Source: Gamsiella multidivaricata (lineage: Eukaryota; Mortierellomycota; Mortierellomycetes; Mortierellales; Mortierellaceae). From it: a stretch of DNA of 64,000 nucleotides. Below are positions 33,425 through 42,528 of the stretch, in pieces. Under the pieces are notes generated by a model. The model ran no database searches. It was not told the origin of the DNA and was given only the letters and a program-made list of their open reading frames with translations. A program made the position numbers and the translations under genes. Positions within the stretch are counted from its first letter, which is position 1. Every line of letters begins with the position of its first letter. The stretch is from NCBI RefSeq assembly GCF_025024155.1, contig NW_026251738.1, positions 124,001-188,000 on the forward strand. Reading direction: 5' to 3'.

Positions 33425-36256
33425 CTACACCTGTTGGAATGGGCTGTACATGAAAGAATAATCATCATCGATGCTATCCTGGTCCTTCGTGATGCATAGA
33501 GAGGGGCATTGCTCCTTTAGCCAGGCCAAATTCGAGTGGGCTACCGTTGTTGAGCATCCATGGCCACGGGCCGAGACACCCCATAGACTTTTGAACTTTG
33601 GGGAGGGGATGAACAAATCTTCGCACTCTATGTCCTCATCCTCGTCTTGACCAGTCCCGACATCCTCATCCTCCTCCAATCTTTCTCTTTTAATTGACTG
33701 GTTCCTTCTTAACGGATGTTCGCGCAGCCAGCGCTTGTTACGGTGGTGGATCCAATTCCGCGCGATCCACTCGACTTCCGCTTGTCCAGATAGATGCTCG
33801 TACAGATGATAGACGACCAGCGTCTCGAGATTTTGCTGTAATGGCCTGAGAAGAGATAGTCCTGTGTCAATGCTCAATGCCAGGCAATCCCATCTGCGAC
33901 CCTCCATCCAAAAATCCTGCTCGCCCTCCAACGTCAGCTCACGGAGTTTGGTGAGACGGCCGAGTTGTTCGCAGATAAGAACTTGGAGCGCCCTGGCGGT
34001 CTTTTTCTGCAATTGCTTGAGTTCCTGTGCGGTCGATGAGTACGCACGCTTTCGTGGGCCAGCTGAATTAGTTGTTTTATGCTTCCTGCTCTCATTATCG
34101 TTATCGTCGCGTTGTGTCTTCTTTTTGCGCTCCTTCTTTTCCTTGCGCTCCTTCTTTTCCTTGCGCTCCTTCTTTTCCTTGTGCTCCTTATCCTTTCGCT
34201 CCTTGTTCTCTTTCCTTTCCTTGCGCGCTTTCTTGCTCCTATGTCCTTTCTTGTCCTCGCGTTCCTTCTCCTTGGTCTCATCGTCTTCATTCTCTCTTAT
34301 CTTCGAACGCTTCGCCTCCTTCTCTTCCCCCCTCGGTCGTTTACCTCCTACTTTCTCCTTATCCTCGTCTATGCCTTCGCCTTCGCCTCCGCGTAGCAGG
34401 ACCTTTCGCATTTTCTTCAACGTTGACGACGCCTCATGTCGCTGCTCCTGTCCGGATAATACCCGCGCTACCCTTTGACGATCCCAATCGAGCAGTGCCT
34501 CGCCGCTTAACGTCCGATCGGCCACAATCCATCCCTGGTTCTCGTCATCCCACTGCCATTCTTGCTCGTATGCTCCGTACTCCTGTGGCACCGCGACCCA
34601 AATCTCCAGGACTTCCAACTTAGTGCAAACCCAGTCGAACCCCAGTATGACCGAAGCATCCATAGGTATGTCTCTTGCACGAAAGTGCGTCAGCGCAGCG
34701 AGGTGCTTGAATACCATTGGGGCCGCATGGCGTAGTCGGATCAAACCGCTAATATCCAAGTGTGTCAGGCAGTGCATGCTTGTGGAGTCGCTCAGGGTTC
34801 TTGAAGGGTGGTCGATTGGCGCGCCAATAAGAGCCATCAATGCTGTAGAACTGAACTCTTCTGCGCACCACACGCTCAAGGACTGTAGTTTTGGGCCGTA
34901 TAGCTCCATCATCTCGACCCAGTGCTCTGTAGTCAATTCGTACATCATCCCAAAGTCGATGGTGGTGAGGTTTGGGCAGAGTCGAAACATTTCGGTCACG
35001 AAGTTGTCGCGCTCGGGGATCCACCAGTGCTGTGTTCTAGGACGGTCTATCACCTCTAAGGCCTGAGCTCGGAAGCGGCCCTTGCCCGGCGTCGCTTGAA
35101 GCGTTTCTAGGAGCTTGTATGAGACACGGAGGCGTTCGAGGTCTGGGCAGAGTCGCAGGATAGCCAAGATAGAGCTTTCCGGAAGATAGTCCGTGAGCTG
35201 TTCGGTTTCCTCGTCGAATTCCTCGGGCCTAGCAGTGGCTGTCTCATACTCCAGAACACTTAACGAGCGGATCGAGAGGGTGCCATCAAGGAGATCCAAG
35301 GCAGTCCAGTCAAGTCTCTCACGTTCACTAAGCCACGAGCCGCACATATTATCGAGGATGAGCTCTTTGAGGTTGTAGGGTCCATGTTCCATACATGGGT
35401 ATGCTGAGTCGCATTCTTCATCGGAACAACGGCAATGATAATCGTCGCAACTACTCAGCAGATACTCCAAAAGATAAAGCTCCCGTCCGCGAAATATACA
35501 GCTGATCGATAGCCTTTCCAATGATCCGCCCGTCTTGGCTAGCAAGCTGTAGATAGAGCCTCCCTCCTCGCTCCAGCGGCTGCTAACGTCCTCCACTTCC
35601 AAGTCACGGAGTCCTGGATTTCTGCCGGCTAGTGATGTCGCAAGATTGTAGAGGAGTTCCTGCCTGTCCATGGTTTCCGCTTCAGGATAACTCGCCTGCA
35701 GGCGGAGATGAACCAAGTTGTCAAGTCCTGGAGGATGTCTGTACACAGCAGGCTTTGAAGAGTCGCCTTTCGCCACGGCTTTTGCCTGTTCGCCAGGGTA
35801 TCCAGCATAGAGTGGCCATTTATGACCCGCTTCCTTAGAGGCGATGGTGAGAGACCGGATTCGAAAACAGTTCTTGAGAAATTTGGAGACGCACTTTACA
35901 TAATCCTTGTCGTCCCAATGATTTCTCCACCACGAGTTCGTATTGTGCCGCCGTGCCTCGTCTTCCTGCCGCTTATACCAGTCTCGATCTCGTTCCTGAA
36001 ATGCAATACAAAATATCTCGCTGCTGATATGACAGATTTGCCATGCAATCAGAAGAGCGAGGGAGCGCCAGGTGCGGGATACTCTGGAGGAGGCACAAAG
36101 GGAATCACGGTCTAGGAAACTGAGGACGTTGAGTAGGATCTCTGGAATGGCTGTGGGATCGACCTTTTGGCTAGTAGTGTTGGGGGTATTGGTAATGTCG
36201 GTCCCATGGTCGCCATTGTCCCCAGTGTTTTGGGATTCCATGCTGATGTCGTTCAT
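33425..36256 (-). CDS. F-box/LRR protein B (943 aa)
   Basis: Paralogue of protein A, same strand, tandem. F-box at about residues 32-75 (DPTAIPEILLNVLSFLDRDS, then SRVSRTWRSLALLIAWQICH). LRR-like repeats follow (LERLRVSYKLLETL, LTTIDFGMMYEL, LTHLDISGLIRL). At about residues 640-740 lies a strongly basic low-complexity domain with repeated KEKKERKEKKERKEKK, absent in A at this scale. An acidic tail near residues 895-915 reads DEDVGTGQDEDEDIECED. Single exon. The antisense strand of the Lys/Glu repeat gives spurious long ORFs. The first ATG is used; a second Met follows at residue 6. Confidence 0.85.
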   Translation of the reverse strand: MNDISMESQNTGDNGDHGTDITNTPNTTSQKVDPTAIPEILLNVLSFLDRDSLCASSRVSRTWRSLALLIAWQICHISSEIFCIAFQERDRDWYKRQEDEARRHNTNSWWRNHWDDKDYVKCVSKFLKNCFRIRSLTIASKEAGHKWPLYAGYPGEQAKAVAKGDSSKPAVYRHPPGLDNLVHLRLQASYPEAETMDRQELLYNLATSLAGRNPGLRDLEVEDVSSRWSEEGGSIYSLLAKTGGSLERLSISCIFRGRELYLLEYLLSSCDDYHCRCSDEECDSAYPCMEHGPYNLKELILDNMCGSWLSERERLDWTALDLLDGTLSIRSLSVLEYETATARPEEFDEETEQLTDYLPESSILAILRLCPDLERLRVSYKLLETLQATPGKGRFRAQALEVIDRPRTQHWWIPERDNFVTEMFRLCPNLTTIDFGMMYELTTEHWVEMMELYGPKLQSLSVWCAEEFSSTALMALIGAPIDHPSRTLSDSTSMHCLTHLDISGLIRLRHAAPMVFKHLAALTHFRARDIPMDASVILGFDWVCTKLEVLEIWVAVPQEYGAYEQEWQWDDENQGWIVADRTLSGEALLDWDRQRVARVLSGQEQRHEASSTLKKMRKVLLRGGEGEGIDEDKEKVGGKRPRGEEKEAKRSKIRENEDDETKEKEREDKKGHRSKKARKERKENKERKDKEHKEKKERKEKKERKEKKERKKKTQRDDNDNESRKHKTTNSAGPRKRAYSSTAQELKQLQKKTARALQVLICEQLGRLTKLRELTLEGEQDFWMEGRRWDCLALSIDTGLSLLRPLQQNLETLVVYHLYEHLSGQAEVEWIARNWIHHRNKRWLREHPLRRNQSIKRERLEEDEDVGTGQDEDEDIECEDLFIPSPKFKSLWGVSARGHGCSTTVAHSNLAWLKEQCPSLCITKDQDSIDDDYSFMYSPFQQV

Positions 36257-36805
36257 GTCGATGCTTTTGTTTTGATTTTAGGACAAAGCACGCCACTAAA
36301 TAAAGGTTCTAAAGATCGGAACGTTTGCGCGGCAGCTTAGGTTATCGAACGCGTCTCCGCAGGCATGCAGGTGATAAAACGTTGGACTGATGCCGTCCTA
36401 CGATATTCATTCCGCAACAGATAGGCATATGGCTGCAGTGCAAACCTCCCCTGTTTATAATCAGGGCGATATTTACTGGCACTGCTTGCCATTTCCAACT
36501 TTCTTCCATGTGTTCAGAAGTGAGCTGGTTTTTATTGCCTGTAGTATGCTATGCTATCGTGAATGAGTAACTATGGTACCGGATTCAAGGCTGCACTGTG
36601 GCAGCTTGTGAGCAAGGGGTAGAATGGAGTAATGCTGTGTGCTGAAACTGCAAACAAAGAGACGAAGATGGTGTGTAATATCGCTGTAAAGACTGCACAG
36701 CACTGGAAGCAAGGTTCATTCGTGTCGCCGGTCCGCTTCATGTGGACCACCACCGTAGGGTCTCGATTCATATCCATGGGCTTGTAGCACGTCGTTCTGA
36801 AACTA
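36257..36805. other. Spacer between F-box genes B and C
   Basis: Contains the promoter of B and 3' region of C. No gene recognised. Confidence 0.4.
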
Positions 36806-38122
36806 TTAGTGTCGTCTTTGGCGATTCGCTCTTGGCTTCTGAACTCTGTTCGGGTCCGCTGCTCGCTCTCTTCGCAGCTTCGCCCTTTTCTTCTGCCGTT
36901 TTCTGCAGGCTTCGATCCCGACCCAACCGCCGTGTGCCTCCAATGCACATTGTTGTACCTCAAATCTGTCGAAAAGTTTCATCGGCGACGCAGAGGCGTA
37001 ATGAGGATTCCGATGTTCTTCAAATTCCAGCTCGTAGATTTCGTCGTCTGTGAGATGAAATATGTTGCAGGCCTTTGTCACTGTCATCCTTCTCTTCTTC
37101 TTGCCCTGCTCAACGGCCTCGATATCCCTCAGTGGCTCTGGATGGATATCGTAATACTGTTGGCGACATTTGAGACACAACGCCCAAACTGCTTCCTGAT
37201 CGTCAGCATCCGAGACTGGTAGCGGCGCAGCTGAGGCGCGGCTACGCTTTGGGGAAACGCAGTAACATCGATCACAAATCCGATTCGCTTGAGAGCACGC
37301 TAAGGCCATGTGTGTCCGGTACTTTTTCTTGGGTTCTCCCAGATTGCCCTGCTCGCACGCTGCTCTCCATATCGAAAGCGAACGCGAGCCATCCAGCCAG
37401 GCCTTGGAGACTGAAGAAATCTTGGCGACTTGGGACAGGGGCAAAAAGGCAAGGATTCGATGCCATGTCTCTGTTGGTAACACAGAGCAGGGATCTGATA
37501 GATTGATAGGACTCTGATGCTGTAAAGCAGACTGGGTTGTGATCGCTGGTTGACCCTCGTCAGAGATCAGTGATGGGTTGGTATCGGCCTGGGCGTCCTT
37601 CTTTTTGGCCTTGCGCGGTCGCTTAGGCTTCTGCTTTTCGCCTGCTGCAGTGTCCAGGGCGTCAGTCTTGCGCTTCCGGGGTCCTTTGGGGTTGACCTCC
37701 TCGTTCGCTGTGGTGACTGAATCGTCCATCTTCTTGGTCTTGCGAGGTCGCTTGGGTTTCGCTTCCTCACTCACCGCGGTAATCGAAACATTTCCTGTTG
37801 TGACAGCGGAGTCGTCGCTCTTTCGTTTGCGTGGTCGCTTGGGCTTGGGCCTACCCTCCGAACTCGCTGTGGTACTCTCTGCAGAATCGGTCTTCCGTTT
37901 GGTGTACGCTCGTTTTTTCTTGGGTGCATCTGACGCTGTCTCTGGGTTGGTGGGTGGGACTTCGGTATTGTTGTCCACTGCTGACTGTAACTTGGTATTC
38001 TTGCGCCTTTTTGGAGGAGCAGTTGTTTCTGCATGAGATTCTGGAGAAGGCTTGAGGTCCGCTGCTGCTGCTGCTGCTGCGTTTTCGGCCAAGCGTGCGG
38101 ATTTCCTGGCGTTGCTCGACAT
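36806..38122 (-). CDS. F-box protein C with basic repeats and zinc-ribbon-like motif
   Basis: 438 aa from the ATG at 38122 (MSSNARKSARLAENAAAAAA), chosen because the paralogue at 42529 starts the same way (MSSSTRKSSR). Residues about 75-200 contain repeated basic AT-hook-like motifs (KPKRPRKRKSDD, KPKRPRKTKKMDD, KPKRPRKAKKKDA). The F-box follows (LPTETWHRILAFLPLSQVAK). Two CxxC pairs, ICDRC and LCLKC, about 45 residues apart, suggest a zinc ribbon. The C-terminal NPHYASASPMKLFDRFEVQQ resembles a block seen in fungal F-box/XPA-like proteins. Probably a nuclear SCF adaptor. It forms an inverted pair with gene F. Confidence 0.8.
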   Translation of the reverse strand: MSSNARKSARLAENAAAAAAADLKPSPESHAETTAPPKRRKNTKLQSAVDNNTEVPPTNPETASDAPKKKRAYTKRKTDSAESTTASSEGRPKPKRPRKRKSDDSAVTTGNVSITAVSEEAKPKRPRKTKKMDDSVTTANEEVNPKGPRKRKTDALDTAAGEKQKPKRPRKAKKKDAQADTNPSLISDEGQPAITTQSALQHQSPINLSDPCSVLPTETWHRILAFLPLSQVAKISSVSKAWLDGSRSLSIWRAACEQGNLGEPKKKYRTHMALACSQANRICDRCYCVSPKRSRASAAPLPVSDADDQEAVWALCLKCRQQYYDIHPEPLRDIEAVEQGKKKRRMTVTKACNIFHLTDDEIYELEFEEHRNPHYASASPMKLFDRFEVQQCALEAHGGWVGIEACRKRQKKRAKLRRERAADPNRVQKPRANRQRRH

Positions 38123-38566
38123 GGCCCGGGTTGTGCGTCTGGTATCGCGAGGGTGGACGCAGAAATGGATTGGGGCGCGCAGGCGTGCCACAGGCTGCAT
38201 TGTCCAAGCCTCGGCTTGGACTGTCAAGTCCTCCTAGACTCGCAGGCGTACCAAATCAATGGTCTGATCACATGTGCATAGGTGGTTTAAGCTCATATAC
38301 TTTGTTCACACATCACACCCCCCTGCGCGCCTGGGGGGATCTAAAAAAAAAAAAGTCTAGGAGGATTTGGCGTCGATAAAAAAAAAAAGAGCATTCGCGA
38401 CTACTGTGCGTTAAACCTTGCGGAAGCCATAGATCGTATGGGCGCGAGAAAGAGTATTGCGTACAACAAGGACCTGTGGTGGTCGTAAGTGCGACGAGTA
38501 GAACGCAATGTTCATTTCAGCTGGTCCTTATTCTTGAGCCTGCGTGTTCTTTATTTATCCAACACT
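38123..38566. other. Spacer between F-box genes C and D
   Basis: Promoter of C and 3' end of D. Two A runs at 38343-38354 and 38379-38388. No gene recognised. Confidence 0.4.
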
Positions 38567-40363
38567 TTATGTCGAACTGAACTGAACCAGGGGCCATTTC
38601 CGATGGATGTAAATCTCATGTCTCTCCACTTTTGGTTTCAGCCAACGTCCATGCACCCCTGCTTCTCCTTCCACTCCCGAATCTGTCCTCCTATCTCTGT
38701 CCTCATCCAATCCAACTCCAACTGTCCCCACGACTCTTCTCAGCTTCTTCCAATGTTCCATCATAAACTCGACCTCGTTCATGCCCAAATCGTGCGCCAT
38801 GTAACTGAAATTGAACACCTGTAGCTCCTTCAAGGTCCGCAACTGACCGAAACCAGAGCGCAGCGATAAATCTAGGGTGCCTATCCTGAACCAAGTCGAC
38901 ATACAATTGCCGCCCAGGCTAAGGACCTGAAGTTGTGTCAGACGGGAGAGTTGCTCGTAGATCACTAGTTGCTGCTGGCAAACGTATGGTGATGACGGTA
39001 AACGCGAGTATGACGACTGAGACCGAGTAGTAGGTAAACCAATGATACTGAGCTGCAATTCCTGGAGCTGAAGACAACCCCATCCGGATACTGGTATTGA
39101 CAATGTTGTCGAGGAATGGTTATTAGATTCGACCGTAGCGCTAACAGCAGCATGGACGATATCCCTGGCATTCATCTTTGTCGCACGGAAGCGTCTCAGT
39201 CCCGAACAAGAACACAAAAGCCTTTGGATCCATGCGCTCTGCATCTCTCTCGCGTCGACCAGATCCAGTTCCTGCAATTGATCCTTGATTCGCGAGGTTG
39301 GATTTGTCAGCATGGCCACTGTCGTTTCTCCTATATTGGTTCTCTGTGCGTGAAACGAGATCAAATGTGGCAAATACTCCAGCATCGCTGCAATTTCTTG
39401 ATCCTTGAGTGTCGACCATGACAGATCCAGATGCGTTATATTAGGACACGATACTTCTAGCTCAACAGAAGCTAGGTGTTCGAGGTCAAGGCGCTCTGAT
39501 TCACGAGTCAGCCGCAACTTGAGGTGCGTCAAGTATTGGCAGCGGCTGACGAGTACCAGCTGGTCCTTGTAAGCCATGGAGATCTCCAGTAAGGATAGTT
39601 TTTGAAGACGATAAAAGACGCTGGTCTGGAGTGGAAGCATATCGAGAGTACTTCTGACGAGCTCTAGAGTCGAAAGCTGGTACACAAGTTGATAGAAAAG
39701 AGCGATCGCGTTCGTCCTTGAGACCTCTGCGGTTTCCGTGTGGGCTATCGCAGGCATAGTTATCTTAGGCAAAGAGTATCCTTGTCTCTGATCCCGTTGG
39801 CTCCACTGGTTCCCTAGTCCTCGGACCTGGTCCTTGTCCTCGTCTTCGTTCTGGATCTGAAAGTTGACAAGACGTAAACGATCCAGAAATGGACATTTGT
39901 TCATGACCTGCAGGAACTGCTTCACTCCAAACGGTCTCTCGAACCGCTCGCGCTCCCTCTCGAACCTAATTGAGGTCAACGTTGCTGTGTTGAGTTGGAG
40001 TAGTGGCAATGACTTTTCCGTAAGATCCGCGATATCTAGCTCCGTCAATTGGTTGCAAAATGGCACGAGATAGTGCAAGTGATATTCGATATTGTTGCAG
40101 GCTAGAGACCGGACAAGATGGGCATATTTCTTGAAGACTGTTGAATCCGGATATCCTGAGGAAGGGGAGTCGTTAGCGGTTGCCATGATGATACGCCAGC
40201 GTCGGGGCAGGGCAAGTGTGTGCCAGAGAAGTGGAATGAGTTGAGCGTGCCACGAGCGTGAGACAAGAACGGCTTGCAGAAAGTCCATGCGAGAGAGATG
40301 CTGTCCGACGGCGGTCAAGATCTCGGGTACGAGGAGGGCCCCAGAGATCTCTGGCGATGACAT
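38567..40363 (-). CDS. F-box/LRR protein D (598 aa)
   Basis: Single exon, ATG at 40363. F-box near residues 10-50 (LVPEILTAVGQHLSRMDFLQ, then SWHAQLIPLLWHTLALP). It is followed by many leucine-rich repeats (LTELDIADLTEKSLPLLQL, LTHLDLSWSTLKDQEIAAML, LQVLSLGGNCMST). A conserved-looking C-terminal block is ELQVFNFSYMAHDLGMNEVE plus MMEHWKKLRRVVG, which matches the MVDHWKRLEVVEG block of protein E. Presumed SCF adaptor; target unknown. Confidence 0.85.
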   Translation of the reverse strand: MSSPEISGALLVPEILTAVGQHLSRMDFLQAVLVSRSWHAQLIPLLWHTLALPRRWRIIMATANDSPSSGYPDSTVFKKYAHLVRSLACNNIEYHLHYLVPFCNQLTELDIADLTEKSLPLLQLNTATLTSIRFERERERFERPFGVKQFLQVMNKCPFLDRLRLVNFQIQNEDEDKDQVRGLGNQWSQRDQRQGYSLPKITMPAIAHTETAEVSRTNAIALFYQLVYQLSTLELVRSTLDMLPLQTSVFYRLQKLSLLEISMAYKDQLVLVSRCQYLTHLKLRLTRESERLDLEHLASVELEVSCPNITHLDLSWSTLKDQEIAAMLEYLPHLISFHAQRTNIGETTVAMLTNPTSRIKDQLQELDLVDAREMQSAWIQRLLCSCSGLRRFRATKMNARDIVHAAVSATVESNNHSSTTLSIPVSGWGCLQLQELQLSIIGLPTTRSQSSYSRLPSSPYVCQQQLVIYEQLSRLTQLQVLSLGGNCMSTWFRIGTLDLSLRSGFGQLRTLKELQVFNFSYMAHDLGMNEVEFMMEHWKKLRRVVGTVGVGLDEDRDRRTDSGVEGEAGVHGRWLKPKVERHEIYIHRKWPLVQFSST

Positions 40364-40559
40364 TGTGAACGAATCATCAACTTCGAGTGGGTAGGAACGC
40401 GCAAGAGAGGGATGAAAAAAGAGTGTTCGGTGATCGACTTGACCGCTGACAAGTAACCTTAATCCTCGATACGCCCAAAAAGTAGGAGCGGGTTAGTACC
40501 AATTCAATTACGATTTTTTTTATTGTGCATTGCCGCGGTGCTATCGATCCATGGCGGTC

Positions 40560-42293
40560 CTAATCCTCGTCTATCCACTCGTCCTCATCATCCGTCGCCT
40601 GCTCGAGCTCTGGTCCGCTATAGTCCTGGTCGTAGTCATAGTCATCGTCGAAGTCCTCGTCCTCATCCAAATCCGTCAAACCAAACATATCTCCTTCGAA
40701 AAGGCCGTAATCGTCGTCAAAATAGCTATCGTACGCGTCACCAAAGATTGCGTCGCGCTGCTCCATCGCGGCAATAAAGTCCAGAAATTTAATCCCTCGA
40801 GCTTTAAGAAGCCCCTGCACCGTCTCGCCATCTTTCGTAGTATCGTGGGTTGTGTCAAACATGCTCGAGTCCAGAGCACCTTCCACCACCTCGAGTCTCT
40901 TCCAATGATCGACCATCCACTGCACGGCTTCGATAGCTTGTCTATCTGCAAGACTCTCACCGAGCGCTTGCTTGCAGCTGAACACCTTCAACTTCTTCAG
41001 CATATCCAACCGTCCTAACCCTGCATCCATTGACAGCTTCAGCAAGCTGAAACTCGGTCCATAGTCCGGCATGCCATCGTTGTTGCAAATAGACAAGTAC
41101 TGCAGCTCCGTCATTTGCGCCAGTCGCTCATAGACTTGCCGATGTCTCTCCAGCGTTTCTGTCTTCCCACCACGGGCATCGACACATATGCCCACATCAA
41201 TCATCTGCAAGTTCCTGCAAACCCACGGCTGCTTGACCATATCCTCCTGTCCTAATTCGTCGGCGCTGATACTCTGTAGGTTGGAACACGAAGCCAAAAT
41301 TTCCTGGACCATATGACTTTCCACACCGCCACAGTACTGCAGGTTGATGTCTTTGAGTGTTGGAAAATGTCGCTTGAGAGCCGCAAACGCTTCCGTGTCA
41401 AAATCCGTGTGGGTGAAAGAAAGCTTCTCGAGCCGCGGGAATGCTTTTAAGACAGATGCAATCTCTTCGTCCTCGAGATTGAACAGCAGATGAAGAGACG
41501 TCAAGTTTCGACAAGCTTGTGGGATCTTTTGACAGAACTCTTCTCCTGGAAACTCGTCCTGTGAGCGCCAGTAAAGCGAAATCAAATTAGGGCAGCGGCT
41601 GATCCAGGTAAGTTGCTGGCTGACTGGCATAACGATATCCCGCAGATCCAGGTATCGCATTTCCTGGAAGACGAGGTCATCCGGGAATTTGAATGGTTCA
41701 TATATATCCTGTTGAGTCAAAAACCGCCTGATGTTATTTGAGATAGTTTGCAGATAGGGTACGACCAGGTTGCAATCAAACACGCACTCCGCGGTCTCCA
41801 GGACGATGAGCTTGGAACAGGTATTTAGAGCGCTAATAAACCTTGATGTGGGCGCATACTCGATCTCAAGAGACGGCTCGATGACGAACTTGCGTAGACG
41901 CGGATGGTCCTTGATCGCCGCTGCCAGGGATGACCACAGAAATACCTCATGACTCTCGTACCTATAGTTGCCTACATGCCTAGGATTGGCAAGAACAATT
42001 TCCTCTAATTGACGGCACTGGCAGAAAAATGAAGCTTGATAGGCGGGGTTCATATATTCTATCACCAGTCTGCGGACATTGGGTGCGTTCTCCCTCAGGA
42101 GTGCGAGACTTGGCTGGGGTGGAGAAGCCGGGTCATTCTTGATGTAGGGTCGGCTGGTGAAGGTACGCCAAAGCAGTGGTCCGAATTCGACTTTCCATGA
42201 CTTGCGTACTCTCATGCAGGAGAGAATGTCTTTGGCGGTGAGGTATTGTCCGATGCCGGCGAGGATTTCTGGCAAATCGAGGGCCTGCTCCAT
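40560..42293 (-). CDS. F-box/LRR protein E (577 aa)
   Basis: Start at the ATG 42293 (MEQALDLPEILAGIGQYLTA), because this places the F-box at the N-terminus as in the neighbours; an upstream in-frame ATG at 42410 would add 39 residues that overlap the promoter shared with gene F. LRR-like repeats (LISLYWRSQDEF, LTSLHLLFNLEDEEIASVL, LKDINLQYCGG) and the block MVDHWKRLEVVEG follow. The last ~55 residues are extremely acidic (DLDEDEDFDDDYDYDQDYSG). It is closer to D than to A or B. Confidence 0.85.
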   Translation of the reverse strand: MEQALDLPEILAGIGQYLTAKDILSCMRVRKSWKVEFGPLLWRTFTSRPYIKNDPASPPQPSLALLRENAPNVRRLVIEYMNPAYQASFFCQCRQLEEIVLANPRHVGNYRYESHEVFLWSSLAAAIKDHPRLRKFVIEPSLEIEYAPTSRFISALNTCSKLIVLETAECVFDCNLVVPYLQTISNNIRRFLTQQDIYEPFKFPDDLVFQEMRYLDLRDIVMPVSQQLTWISRCPNLISLYWRSQDEFPGEEFCQKIPQACRNLTSLHLLFNLEDEEIASVLKAFPRLEKLSFTHTDFDTEAFAALKRHFPTLKDINLQYCGGVESHMVQEILASCSNLQSISADELGQEDMVKQPWVCRNLQMIDVGICVDARGGKTETLERHRQVYERLAQMTELQYLSICNNDGMPDYGPSFSLLKLSMDAGLGRLDMLKKLKVFSCKQALGESLADRQAIEAVQWMVDHWKRLEVVEGALDSSMFDTTHDTTKDGETVQGLLKARGIKFLDFIAAMEQRDAIFGDAYDSYFDDDYGLFEGDMFGLTDLDEDEDFDDDYDYDQDYSGPELEQATDDEDEWIDED

Positions 42294-42528
42294 GTGATCT
42301 GTTGTCCTGTCTTGTATAACGCTGTTAGCGGTGTGAAGTGCAACGATTGAGTGAAAAGCTCGCTTTGGAATGCTTATTTCCAATTTGGTGGCGCGACAAA
42401 TGGCGATCACCCCAACTCTCTTTTGGTGTCAAACGCTCACAGGACATATAAAAATTAGCCTGCTCGTGCACACACTTCTTTCACAATCCTTCCCACTATC
42501 AACCTCCCGAGCACACTCTCGCGACATC
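42294..42528. promoter_or_regulatory. Bidirectional promoter region, F-box genes E and F
   Basis: 235 bp between divergent starts. A CATATAAAAAT string at 42443-42453 lies about 80 bp upstream of gene F and is a plausible TATA box for it. Confidence 0.5.

Noticed and set aside
33864..34623. Long plus-strand ORFs (up to 204 codons) with Phe/Ser/Pro repeats
   Set aside because: They are the antisense of the Lys/Glu repeat in F-box protein B.
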